Made by a program: the position numbers and the translations under genes
Notes under the pieces: generated by a model
The model's database searches: none
The model's input: the letters and a program-made list of their open reading frames with translations, nothing else
Told to the model about the DNA's origin: nothing
NCBI GenBank assembly: GCA_002420315.1
Contig: DIHU01000229.1
Coordinates: 1-33,610 of the forward strand
Source of the DNA: Akkermansiaceae bacterium UBA5688
GTDB taxonomy: Bacteria; Verrucomicrobiota; Verrucomicrobiia; Verrucomicrobiales; Akkermansiaceae
DNA length: 33,610 nucleotides
Direction: 5' to 3'
Shown: piece by piece, positions 25,076 through 33,573 of the stretch
Layout: the number at the start of each line of letters is the position of its first letter
How positions within the stretch are numbered: the first letter of the stretch is position 1

Positions 25076-27619
25076 GTGTCAAAAACTCTCATCATTGCAG
25101 AGAAGCCCTCTGTTGCCACAGATCTCTCCAAAGCTTTAGCCAAAAATCTTGGTAAATTTACCAAAAAGGGAAAGTCCCGCGATGCCCAGTATTTCGAGAA
25201 TGACAACGCTATGATCACCTCCGCGGTTGGTCATCTCATCGAGCTTAAAATGCCAACTGGCCCAAATGGTAAAAACCTCCCTTGGAAGTTTGATGTCCTT
25301 CCCGCTATCCCCTCAGACTTTGCACTCCAGCCCATTGAACAGTCCGAGGGTCGCCTCAAACACGTCCTCTCGTTAGCCCGCAAGAAAGATGTCACCGAAA
25401 TCGTAAACGCTTGTGATGCCGGAAGAGAAGGGGAGCTCATCTTCCAATACATCATGGATTACGGGAAAATCAGCAAGCCGGTGAAACGTCTCTGGATGCA
25501 GTCCATGACCACCGGAGCCATCCAAGAGGCGTGGTCAAGCCTCCGCAAGGGCGAGGAAATGTCGAATCTTTCGGATGCCGCCAAATGCCGGTCGGAGTCC
25601 GACTGGCTCGTCGGCCTTAACTCGACCCGCGCTCTAACCTGCTTCCGCTCTCGTCATGGTGGATTCAACATTACAGCTGCCGGTCGAGTTCAAACCCCAA
25701 CCCTCGCAATCCTTGCGAAGCGCGAAAAGGAAATCCAAGCCTTTAAATCCACCCTTTACGCCGAAGTCCACGGCACATTCGGCGTCACCGCCGGTGACTA
25801 CGAAGGCAAATGGGTTGACGTAGACTTCAAAAAAGACGCCGCTCATCCCCACGGTCGTGCCGAACGGATCTGGGACAAGGAAAAGGCAATGCTCATCACA
25901 GAACGCTGCAAGGGCAAGACTGGCACCGTCACCGAGGAGAAAAAGCCGACCAAGCAAATCGCTCCTCAACTTTACGATCTTACGACCCTTCAACGGGAAG
26001 CCCCCTTCACCGCCAAAAACACCCTCGGTCTTGCCCAGACGCTTTATGAGCGTCACAAGATGATCACCTACCCCCGAACCGATTCGCGTTACCTCCCCGA
26101 GGACTACATGGCAAACGTGAAACAAATCGTTACTGACCTCTCCGAATCTTCCTCTGATCTAGCCGATTGGGCCAAGGACGCTCTCAAGAATGACCGCCTC
26201 AAATTCCAGAAGCGTATCTTTAACAACGCTAAGGTATCCGACCACTTCGCGATCATCCCGACCGGTCGTGTCGTCAAAATTGATGAACCAGCGGCAAAAC
26301 TTTACGATATGATTGTAAAACGCTTTCTAGCGGTCTTCTTTCCACACGCCGAATTTGAGGTCACCAAACGCCTCACCACCATAGACCACGGATCTGAGAA
26401 AGACACCTTCCGCACCGACGGAAAAATTCTCATTATTCCTGGATGGCTCTCCGTTTACGGTCGCAAGCCTGGCGTCGGTGCAGGGAAGGATGAACTCTGT
26501 ATGGTCCAAGATGGCGAAGACGCCCGAGCCGTCGCAATCGAAATGCTCGAAAAGGAGACGAACCCGCCCGCCCGCTTCACCGAATCCACCCTTCTCTCTG
26601 CCATGGAAGGCGCCGGAAAACTTGTCGATGACGATGCGCTCCGCGAAGCAATGTCCGAGCGTGGACTTGGAACCCCCGCCACCCGCGCCGCTACCATTGA
26701 AGGGCTCATTCGCCAGAAATATATCACTCGTGACGGCCGCGAACTCATTGCAACTGGCAAGGGCGTTCGTCTCATCGATCTCCTCCAGGAGATGGACGTT
26801 AAACCACTCACTAGTCCGGAAATGACTGGCGACTGGGAAGCCAAACTCCACCAGATGGAGAAAGGAGAACTTGCTCGTGACGCTTTCATGAACGAGATCA
26901 AAAAATTCACCGAGGGTGTCGTCCAAAAAGCGCGGGGCCACTACGAGGAGATCATTTCCCGTCCGTTCGACGACCTCAAGTGTCCCTGCCCTAACTGTAA
27001 TGCCCCCGAGCTCAAGCAAACCGATGCCACTTATGAGTGCCGCGAACCGGATTGTGGATTCCGAATTTCAAAATATATCGCAGGACGCCTTCTTACAGAA
27101 CAAGAAGCCACGACTCTTTTCACTACCAAATTCCTCGAACAACGCGACGGTTTCGTTTCTCGCTTCAACCGTCCGTTTGAAGCTGCTCTCGAACTCAAAC
27201 AAGCAGTCTCCAAAACCGGTAAGAAAGGAAAATGGAAAACAGGCTTCGTCTTCGACTCCGATTTAGAATCTGTCGATGACCTCACTGAGGATCAGATGAT
27301 CAAAGAAGTCATCTTGACCAACGGAAATCAGGCTAAACTCTACGAAACCGAGAAAGCATTTATGGTCCCTGCCATGGTAACAAAGGAAAACCCAGATGGC
27401 TTCCGTCTTGGCAAGACGATCCTACAAAAAGAACTCACCGCCGCTGACGTTGAAAAGATGCTTATCGGCGGCAAGACCGATCTCCTATCTGGCTTCATCT
27501 CTAAAAAGACCAAGCGCGCTTTCGCTGCCCACCTTACCCTTGATCCTGACACAGCAAAAATTGGCTTCGAATTCGCTCCTCGTAAAGCGGCAAAAAAGGC
27601 TGCTAAAAAAAAGGAATAG
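25076..27619 (+). CDS. topB: DNA topoisomerase III (type IA)
   Basis: The 847-residue enzyme decatenates and relaxes DNA. The TOPRIM domain shows LIIAEKPSVA with Glu9 and the acidic cluster DAGREGE (114-120). The nucleophile is Tyr332 in ITYPRTDSRYLPED. The SLNSTRALTCF-type stretch, GRVQTPTL (204-211) and GLGTPATRAATIEGLI in the gate domain are typical. A Cys cluster with CPCPNC and CREPDCGF (around residues 642-663) is a zinc ribbon. It is followed by two topoisomerase C-terminal repeat-like segments (the last ending KTKRAFAAHLTLDP) and a Lys/Ala-rich basic tail (APRKAAKKAAKKKE). It starts at GTG 25076. EKPSVA and the TopB-like layout favour topoisomerase III over TopA, although the spot after dprA is where many bacteria carry topA. 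Confidence 0.94.
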   Translation: MSKTLIIAEKPSVATDLSKALAKNLGKFTKKGKSRDAQYFENDNAMITSAVGHLIELKMPTGPNGKNLPWKFDVLPAIPSDFALQPIEQSEGRLKHVLSLARKKDVTEIVNACDAGREGELIFQYIMDYGKISKPVKRLWMQSMTTGAIQEAWSSLRKGEEMSNLSDAAKCRSESDWLVGLNSTRALTCFRSRHGGFNITAAGRVQTPTLAILAKREKEIQAFKSTLYAEVHGTFGVTAGDYEGKWVDVDFKKDAAHPHGRAERIWDKEKAMLITERCKGKTGTVTEEKKPTKQIAPQLYDLTTLQREAPFTAKNTLGLAQTLYERHKMITYPRTDSRYLPEDYMANVKQIVTDLSESSSDLADWAKDALKNDRLKFQKRIFNNAKVSDHFAIIPTGRVVKIDEPAAKLYDMIVKRFLAVFFPHAEFEVTKRLTTIDHGSEKDTFRTDGKILIIPGWLSVYGRKPGVGAGKDELCMVQDGEDARAVAIEMLEKETNPPARFTESTLLSAMEGAGKLVDDDALREAMSERGLGTPATRAATIEGLIRQKYITRDGRELIATGKGVRLIDLLQEMDVKPLTSPEMTGDWEAKLHQMEKGELARDAFMNEIKKFTEGVVQKARGHYEEIISRPFDDLKCPCPNCNAPELKQTDATYECREPDCGFRISKYIAGRLLTEQEATTLFTTKFLEQRDGFVSRFNRPFEAALELKQAVSKTGKKGKWKTGFVFDSDLESVDDLTEDQMIKEVILTNGNQAKLYETEKAFMVPAMVTKENPDGFRLGKTILQKELTAADVEKMLIGGKTDLLSGFISKKTKRAFAAHLTLDPDTAKIGFEFAPRKAAKKAAKKKE

Positions 27620-27630
27620 CGGAGTTTTAC

Positions 27631-27664
27631 TTTGGATTATGTGAGCTTCCTTGCACAGTCCAAA
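27631..27664. terminator. Weak bidirectional hairpin between convergent topB and the symporter gene
   Basis: TTTGGA (27631-27636) pairs with TCCAAA (27659-27664), with an inner TGTG/CACA (27640-27643 and 27654-27657) and unequal bulges. It occupies most of the 52-nt gap between two convergent genes, the right place for a shared terminator, but neither side has a real T-tract. Confidence 0.3.
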
Positions 27665-27671
27665 AGCTTAT

Positions 27672-29477
27672 CTAATGACCCTGTGCTTCAGTCTCCTTTC
27701 CTCCTGGGAATCGGACGTTGTCAATCAACTCAATGACTTCCATTGGAGGAGCTTTGGTGAACTTTACGACTGTGAAGGCCACAACGAAGTTGATAATCAT
27801 TCCAAGAAAACCAATCCCTTCAGGTGAAATTCCCAAGAGATACTGCGCCTTCGTTCCTCCCATGAATTGGAAATAGATGATATAGGCCATCGTAAAGAGA
27901 ATCCCGCTGACCATTCCTGCGATTGCACCTTCCCGATTCATCTTACGAGAGAAGATTCCCATTAGAAGTGTTGGGAAAAAGGATGACGCTGCCAATCCAA
28001 AGGCAAAGGCAACCGTCTTTGCAACAAAAGTAGAGGGAGGATTGATTCCAAACCACATCGCCACCAAAAGAGCCCCAAGGGAAGCAATTCTCGCATACTT
28101 GATCTCTTCCTTGTCGGAAAGATCAGGCTTCACAATCTTCTTCATAAGATCATGTGAAATAGAAGTCGAGAGCACCAACAGAAGCCCTGCTGCTGTCGAA
28201 AGAGCAGCTGCAATACAACCCGCCATTAGTAGAGCAATGACCCACTTTGGCAGATTACCCATGTGGGGATTTGCCATTACCATAACGTCATTTCCAAAAT
28301 AAAGTTCGTTGGGGTTGTCAGTCACGATCTTGTTTGTGACGACCTTCTCACCTGAGCCACCCTTTACACCCTCTTCGAAGGAAGGCTTTCCTACAAACAC
28401 CAGACCCGACCTACCCGACTCTGATTTTCTTTTTCCCCAATATTGAATTATCCCATCTTTATTTTTATCCACCCAAGCCATTTGCCCAGTCTCCTCAAAT
28501 TCCTGAAACCAGTCAGGAGTCTCCGAGTAAGATTTATTGTTCAGGTTCTCGATTAAATTCACCCTCGAAAACGCTCCGATAGTTGGAGCAGTCAAATAAA
28601 TCACCGCAATAAAACTCAAAGTCCAACAGGCCGAAGTCCGCACTGCTTTTACATTTTTCACCGTGAAAAAGCGTACAATCACGTGAGGCAGTCCTGCCGT
28701 CCCACACATCAGTGCCGCAGTTATGCAGAACATATCGATCTTCGAGAGCGAGCCATCAGTATACTTAGAAAAACCTAGACCTGTATTGATCGTGTTGAGC
28801 TTTTCAAGAAATGGAACTGCCTCCTCGCCTGAAGTATAATCTCCGATGAAACCGAGCTGCGGGATGAAATTATTCGTCAGTGCAATCGCGATAAAGATGG
28901 CTGGAATCGTGTAGGCAAAAGCCATGACACAATACTGGGCCACCTGGGTGTAAGTGATCCCCTTCATTCCCCCGAGCCCGGCATAGCAAAATACTATCGC
29001 CCCACCCACGATTACGCCAGTCGCGATCTCGATTCCAAAGAGCTGGGAGAAAACCAAGCCCACCCCACGCATTTGCCCCATAATATAAGTAAGGCAGATG
29101 AAAATCGCACAAACCACCGCGACAAAGCGCGCTGCTTTCGAATAATAACGATCACCAATAAAATCAGGCACGGTCGCTTTTCCAAACTTCCGTAAAAAAG
29201 GAACCATCAGGACGGTTAAAAGAACGAATCCTCCTGTCCATCCCATTAGAAATCGCGAACCATCATATCCGCCTATCGCAAGCGAACCGGCCATCGAGAT
29301 AAAGGTGGCAGCGCTCATCCAATCGGCAGCGGTTGCCATGCCGTTAGCAAACGGAGACACTCCTCCGCCCGCAGTGTAATATTCACTTGTGGAACCAGCT
29401 CTCTGTCTGAGTGCAATTCCAATATAGAGGGCAAAGGATAGACCGATAAAAATGAAATTCCAGGTATCTTGAGTCAT
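27672..29477 (-). CDS. Sodium:solute symporter (SSS family, VC_2705/acetate-permease-like)
   Basis: The 601-residue inner-membrane protein has about 13 hydrophobic helices. SSS features include YYTAGGGVSPFANGMATAADWMSAATFI (31-60) with its sodium-site region, GGMKGITYTQVAQY, and GTAGLPHVIVRFFTVKN (259-275). It is closest in feel to ActP and the VC_2705 subfamily, which import acetate or other small organic anions with Na+. A soluble insert of about 100 residues (303-408) includes an EF-hand-like loop, DKNKDGIIQYWG (337-348). Its ATG overlaps the stop of the DUF4212 small subunit by 4 nt (ATGA), the usual pairing for this subfamily. It converges on topB. Substrate is inferred from the family only. 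Confidence 0.93.
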   Translation of the reverse strand: MTQDTWNFIFIGLSFALYIGIALRQRAGSTSEYYTAGGGVSPFANGMATAADWMSAATFISMAGSLAIGGYDGSRFLMGWTGGFVLLTVLMVPFLRKFGKATVPDFIGDRYYSKAARFVAVVCAIFICLTYIMGQMRGVGLVFSQLFGIEIATGVIVGGAIVFCYAGLGGMKGITYTQVAQYCVMAFAYTIPAIFIAIALTNNFIPQLGFIGDYTSGEEAVPFLEKLNTINTGLGFSKYTDGSLSKIDMFCITAALMCGTAGLPHVIVRFFTVKNVKAVRTSACWTLSFIAVIYLTAPTIGAFSRVNLIENLNNKSYSETPDWFQEFEETGQMAWVDKNKDGIIQYWGKRKSESGRSGLVFVGKPSFEEGVKGGSGEKVVTNKIVTDNPNELYFGNDVMVMANPHMGNLPKWVIALLMAGCIAAALSTAAGLLLVLSTSISHDLMKKIVKPDLSDKEEIKYARIASLGALLVAMWFGINPPSTFVAKTVAFAFGLAASSFFPTLLMGIFSRKMNREGAIAGMVSGILFTMAYIIYFQFMGGTKAQYLLGISPEGIGFLGMIINFVVAFTVVKFTKAPPMEVIELIDNVRFPGGKETEAQGH

Positions 29478-29752
29478 TTCGTTTCCTCCTTCTCCTGCTC
29501 AAGCACCGACTCAATCCGCTCCATCCAAAATTTATAGACCAGTAAAATGATTACAAAGGAAATGATCGATCCCTGTTGCGCCATCCAAAAACCGAAAGGA
29601 GCCGATCCCACATTCGGGAAATTCCCATCAAGCCAATCCCGCAGGAGAATTCCGCAACCAAATGAGGTCAGAAACCAAATCACGAGGAGTAATCCTACAC
29701 ATCGTAAGTGCGCCCTCCAGTAGCGCCCTTTGGCGGTCTTCATTTTTTCCAT
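29474..29752 (-). CDS. DUF4212 small subunit of the sodium:solute symporter
   Basis: The 92-residue membrane protein has two hydrophobic segments (about 18-38 with LLLVIWFLTSFGCGILL, and 60-77 with SIISFVIILLVYKFWM) and a charged C-terminal tail. The block WRAHLR followed by W-L-S-G and FGFWMAQQGSI is the DUF4212/TIGR03647 pattern found directly upstream of VC_2705-type symporters. The 4-nt overlap with the symporter start supports a two-component transporter. ATG 29752 is used; a second ATG three codons later is an alternative. The promoter should lie in 29753-29800, where I see no strong -35/-10 pair. Confidence 0.9.
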   Translation of the reverse strand: MEKMKTAKGRYWRAHLRCVGLLLVIWFLTSFGCGILLRDWLDGNFPNVGSAPFGFWMAQQGSIISFVIILLVYKFWMERIESVLEQEKEETK

Positions 29753-29799
29753 ATCAACTGTGTTTCGGAAGACTTAACAACTCAATAGGGCTGCTGAAA

Positions 29800-29832
29800 G
29801 CCTGAAAGCGAGGCTCAGGCATTTTTCGTTTT
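29800..29832 (+). terminator. Terminator-like hairpin upstream of the acyl-AMP ligase gene
   Basis: GCCTGA (29800-29805) pairs with TCAGGC (29815-29820) over a 9-nt loop, followed by ATTTTTCGTTTT on the plus strand. No plus-strand gene ends here, so it may be a leader attenuator of the next gene or stop stray transcription from upstream. It also argues against a TTG start at 29831. Confidence 0.5.
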
Positions 29833-29890
29833 GACCGGGGGGAATTCATGCTTTCCTCCTGAGGCGGCTACATCCGCACTAGATTCTTCC

Positions 29891-32041
29891 ATGAGCACTC
29901 CCATAGAAGTCCGTTCTTTGGACCGTCTCCCAAAAGACGGATGCCTCATCGTACCTGGCCGGCTCGATGCAAACCAAGCGAATGCACTCGCTTCCAGCCT
30001 AGCTGGTCGAAATATCACTTGGCTAGTCGAAGAAACCGTAACTCTCACCGAAAAACTCCAATCTTACCTCCAACACAGTGGTCATCGTGGAGCGGCATTT
30101 TCTAAAATAGATGAATCTCTACCGGACGTTGGCGTAAATCTTGGACCTAAAATTGAGGCTAATGGTGTTCTAATCTTTGTTCCTGGAATCACCAACGCCC
30201 GCCATGGCTCCTCATGCCATATTCCCTCCGATATTCTCCGCGCCCTTTGCCAACTTGGGATCCCTATCGCGCCTCTTGATGTTTCGGTCCCTTCAGAAAT
30301 GAAGCTTGAGATTGAAAATTCGAGTAAATTTCCAACCGCCATCCTTAATTTTAGTAAAACTATCCCCCGTGGTCAGGCCTCCATTGCCCGCTACCGGGAA
30401 GCACTGCTCATTGCTTCGGAAGAAAGTTTTTCCAGCCGTGATTTCCTCAAAGAATCTCTCGCGATGACAGTTCTTCAGGGGCTCAAAAAACATTCCAAGA
30501 AAAACAGTCTTTACGACGGGACCGACGATTCTGAGCTTTCCTTTGAAAAAATCCTCGGAGCAGCCCTTGCTCTTTCCAAGGAAATTAAACTATCGACCAA
30601 GAAAAAGCGTGTCGGTGTAATACTCCCTCCTGGTCGTGGTGGAACGATCGCCAACATCGCAGTCCTTTTCGCCAATAAAATCCCGGTAAATCTCAACTAC
30701 ACTGCTTCCCATGAAGCAATCGGTTCCGCAATTCATCAAGCCGACCTCGACCGTTTTATCACCGCCGATCCCTTTGTTCGAAAGGTCGCCGATTTTCCCT
30801 GGCCACCCAACCGCGACCTCCTCTTTATCGAAAGAATTCTTCCGAGGATTAAGAAAAAAATCGTTAAGTGGACCTTGCTTGGAAAAGTCCTTCCAGCACA
30901 AGTCATCGCCAAGCTTCACGGTATAGGCAAATCAAAAGGCGACGAAGAAGCACTTCTTCTTTTCACCTCTGGTTCTTCGGGCGAACCCAAGGGCGTCCCA
31001 CTCACTCACCGAAACCTTCTAGCCAATGTTTGTCAATTTGGCCGTCAGCTTGATCTTCCTGACGACCCTAAACTCCTAGGATGCCTCCCCCTTTTCCATT
31101 CCTTTGGCACTACTGCCACTCTCCTATTCCCCATTATTGAAGGCCTCGACATTGTTACTTACCCATCTCCATTAGAGACCAAACGCCTCTCCGAATTAAT
31201 CTCGCAATATCAAGTAAACCTCCTCCTCACCACTCCGACCTTCCTGCGCGGATATATGCGCCGAATCAATCCCAATATGCTCTCATCTCTGAAGATCGTG
31301 GTGACTGGAGCCGAGAAGCTCCCGGGAAACCTTGCAAATTCGTTCGAAGAAAAATTTGGTATTCTTCCCTTGGAGGGCTACGGCCTAACCGAAACCTCTC
31401 CTGCCGCCACTATCAATCTACCGGACCCTGCTGCCGAAAACGGTCTTCCCGTTATCCCTTCCCAATGTTTCACCTCTGTCGGACCGCCCCTTCCCGGGCT
31501 TGCCATCCGCATCACCAACCCGGCTACCGACGAAGAAAACAGCATCGATCAATCTGGCATAATCTGGATGAAAGGATCGAATGTTTTTAATGGATACCTC
31601 AGCCGCCCAGAAATTACAGAGGAAGTGATTGACGAAAACGGGTGGTTCAAATCAGGCGATGTCGGTCACATCGATGATGAGGGTTTCCTTTTCATCGAAG
31701 GCAGACTCTCCCGCTTTTCTAAGATCGCCGGTGAGATGGTCCCCCACGAAAACGTCGAAGCTGCTGTTAATCGCGTCTGGAATCTTGATAACGAAATTGA
31801 GCCAAAAGTTGCCGTGGTCGGTATACCCGATGAAAAGAAAGGCGAAGCGATCGCACTTCTTTCGACTATCGCCGGTCCTGCGATCGAGCAAGAAAACCTC
31901 GATCTCCGCTACAAACTTCTAGACCAAGGGCTCCCCTCTCTTTGGTGCCCCCAAACAATCATCCCAGTTGAAGAAATTCCTATCCTAGCCTCGGGTAAGC
32001 TCGACATCAAGGGCTGTGAAAAACTCCTTACCAACTCCTGA
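29891..32041 (+). CDS. Aas-like AMP-dependent acyl-activating enzyme with degenerate acyltransferase domain
   Basis: The 716-residue protein starts at ATG 29891; a TTG 20 codons upstream lies in a terminator T-tract. Residues 1-160 align by eye with LPLAT/PlsC domains (SLDRLPKDGCLIVPGRLDAN, then VLIFVPGITNA and LGIPIAPLDVSV), but the HxxxxD catalytic motif is lost (GRLDANQA) and the FPEGTR block reads FVPGITNA. Residues 215-716 are a full ANL adenylation domain: VGVILPPGRGGTIANIAVLF, the P-loop LLFTSGSSGEPKGVPLTHRN (356-375), EGYGLTETSP, GWFKSGDVGHIDDEGFLFIEGR and a C-terminal ASGKLDIKG with the catalytic Lys. E. coli Aas joins the same two activities to reacylate lysophospholipid; here probably only acyl activation (to CoA or ACP) remains. 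No transmembrane transporter part is fused. The 3' end overlaps the MidA-type gene by 26 nt. Confidence 0.88.
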   Translation: MSTPIEVRSLDRLPKDGCLIVPGRLDANQANALASSLAGRNITWLVEETVTLTEKLQSYLQHSGHRGAAFSKIDESLPDVGVNLGPKIEANGVLIFVPGITNARHGSSCHIPSDILRALCQLGIPIAPLDVSVPSEMKLEIENSSKFPTAILNFSKTIPRGQASIARYREALLIASEESFSSRDFLKESLAMTVLQGLKKHSKKNSLYDGTDDSELSFEKILGAALALSKEIKLSTKKKRVGVILPPGRGGTIANIAVLFANKIPVNLNYTASHEAIGSAIHQADLDRFITADPFVRKVADFPWPPNRDLLFIERILPRIKKKIVKWTLLGKVLPAQVIAKLHGIGKSKGDEEALLLFTSGSSGEPKGVPLTHRNLLANVCQFGRQLDLPDDPKLLGCLPLFHSFGTTATLLFPIIEGLDIVTYPSPLETKRLSELISQYQVNLLLTTPTFLRGYMRRINPNMLSSLKIVVTGAEKLPGNLANSFEEKFGILPLEGYGLTETSPAATINLPDPAAENGLPVIPSQCFTSVGPPLPGLAIRITNPATDEENSIDQSGIIWMKGSNVFNGYLSRPEITEEVIDENGWFKSGDVGHIDDEGFLFIEGRLSRFSKIAGEMVPHENVEAAVNRVWNLDNEIEPKVAVVGIPDEKKGEAIALLSTIAGPAIEQENLDLRYKLLDQGLPSLWCPQTIIPVEEIPILASGKLDIKGCEKLLTNS

Positions 32042-32951
32042 TTCCAACCCCATCCGCTTCGACCATTTTATGGCTAAAGCGCTTTATGGACGGGAGGGAT
32101 ACTATACCACCCCGCGCTCAATCATTGGACCGCGAGGTGATTTTACTACCACCCCAAAGCTTACGAAGCTTCTTGCCCAAAAAATTGCTGCGTGGATTGA
32201 ATCCGCCTGGGAGCGCCAAGACCTGAAACTCCCGGTCATAGAACTCGGCCCTGGCGATGGAACCCTAGCTAGGGACATTCGAAGCTCACTGGGTTTCTTT
32301 TCCCGCCAGAAACTTAATTACCATTTTGTGGAAATTTCTCCTCACCTGGTAAAGCAACAGCAGGAAAAAAACAAAGGAAGTTGGCACGCCACTCTCAGTG
32401 ACGCCCTCGAAGTAACTCGGGGAGAAGCTCTTATCATTTCAAACGAATTTTTTGACGCATTTCCGGTACGAGTCTTCAACCACTCACTACAAGAACTTTA
32501 TCTCGGTCAAAAAAAGGAGGAAATTTGGCAAACGTGCCAAGACCTCCCCAATTCCTCCCTATTCAAAAAACTTCCAATCCGGTTCGAAGTTGCCGAATCC
32601 ATTTATCAATGGTTCCTAAGCGATCTTAGTAAACTTACAAAAGGTGAAATCTTAACGATCGACTATGGCGGCGATTCAAAAGAAATCTACCACCGCCGTC
32701 CCCTCGGAACACTCCGTGCCTATGCCCACCACATGCGCCTCCTTCCACCCGACGCCTACCAAAACCCTGGCAAACAAGACCTCACTTTCGACGTCCATTT
32801 TCCCGATCTAATTAACTGGGGGAATAAGATTGGTTTAGAGACAGGCAGTCTTATCACTCAAGCCGAGTTTCTCGGCACAGATGATCTCAAAGGGGCCGGT
32901 GGGGCGTTCAAGGTGCTACACCAAAAAATGTGCGCTCCCAAAACCTCCTAA
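32016..32951 (+). CDS. MidA/NDUFAF7-type SAM-dependent methyltransferase
   Basis: This 311-residue protein of the COG1565 family starts at GTG 32016. The conserved N-terminus (IRFDHFMAKALYGREGYYTT, with later IGPRGDFTTTPKLTKLLA) demands a start before residue 12, and the next ATG (32070) would cut into it. The SAM site is ELGPGDGTLARDI (76-88), and ISNEFFDAFPVRVF stands where the family has the NELLDALPV block. C-terminal DVHFPDLINWG is typical. The eukaryotic relative methylates an arginine of complex I subunit NDUFS2 during assembly; bacterial targets are less clear. Its first 26 nt lie within the end of the acyl-AMP ligase gene, implying cotranslation. Its TAA overlaps the stop of the DUF1080 gene on the other strand. 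Confidence 0.92.
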   Translation: MKNSLPTPDSNPIRFDHFMAKALYGREGYYTTPRSIIGPRGDFTTTPKLTKLLAQKIAAWIESAWERQDLKLPVIELGPGDGTLARDIRSSLGFFSRQKLNYHFVEISPHLVKQQQEKNKGSWHATLSDALEVTRGEALIISNEFFDAFPVRVFNHSLQELYLGQKKEEIWQTCQDLPNSSLFKKLPIRFEVAESIYQWFLSDLSKLTKGEILTIDYGGDSKEIYHRRPLGTLRAYAHHMRLLPPDAYQNPGKQDLTFDVHFPDLINWGNKIGLETGSLITQAEFLGTDDLKGAGGAFKVLHQKMCAPKTS

Positions 32952-33547
32952 AGTTCCTTAAGAGCTATCTTTCGGTAACTCACCTCAAATGGCGGACCGC
33001 TGTGAGCTTGCAACGCGATATAACCATCTAAGGGGATCGAATCATTCTTTTCAGTATAGTCGCAAGTGAGAATCCCGTTGATCCACATCCGGATCCTTTT
33101 GCCTTCACATCGGATTTTGTAGTTATTCCAGCCCTCTTTGGCCGCATTGGTAGCTGCCGCAGATGCAAGAGGCGCTAAAAACTTCCTCCGGCGTGATTCG
33201 TCATAAAGTTTCCCCCAATATCCCGACCCAACGTCAGCCTGATAACCGATCATTTCATGATGATCCTCAATACGCTCACTACGGATCTGAATTCCTGCGT
33301 TGGGTCTTTTTCCTCTCACCTTAACCTGCAAAGTAAGTTCAAAATTCTTGTAACGCTTGTTCGTGGTAATGAAAGTGTTGTGAGGAACATTTTTATTGGG
33401 CGAGCCTCCAACAATTGCACCATCCTTGACCTTCCACATCCACGCTTCTTTTTCCTGGACCACCCACCCTTTCAAGGTTTTCCCATCAAAGAGGGACTGC
33501 CCGCCAGCAAATGAGACACCCAATATTATCAAACCCAATATTTTCAT
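32948..33547 (-). CDS. Secreted DUF1080 protein (3-keto-disaccharide hydrolase family)
   Basis: The 199-residue protein has a signal peptide (MKILGLIILGVSFAGG) without a lipobox Cys. The DUF1080 jelly-roll signature follows: SLFDGKTLKGWVVQ, WKVKDGAIVGG, NFELTLQVKVRGKRPNAGIQ, WNNYKIRCEGKRIRMWINGI and a closing IALQAHSGPPFEVSYRKIALKEL. The family resembles laminin-G/glucanase folds. Members in PVC and Bacteroidota bacteria are annotated as 3-keto-disaccharide hydrolases, which cleave oxidised glycosides, though many may be only carbohydrate-binding. It converges with the MidA-type gene, their stop codons overlapping in CTAA. Upstream, 33574-33601 holds two small palindromes that may regulate it. 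Confidence 0.93.
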   Translation of the reverse strand: MKILGLIILGVSFAGGQSLFDGKTLKGWVVQEKEAWMWKVKDGAIVGGSPNKNVPHNTFITTNKRYKNFELTLQVKVRGKRPNAGIQIRSERIEDHHEMIGYQADVGSGYWGKLYDESRRRKFLAPLASAAATNAAKEGWNNYKIRCEGKRIRMWINGILTCDYTEKNDSIPLDGYIALQAHSGPPFEVSYRKIALKEL

Positions 33548-33573
33548 ATCTCAAGATCGATCATTATTGACAC

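Noticed and set aside
26327..27019. A 230-codon open frame antisense to topB
   Set aside because: It mirrors conserved topB coding sequence (gate domain) and arises from codon bias; no family features.
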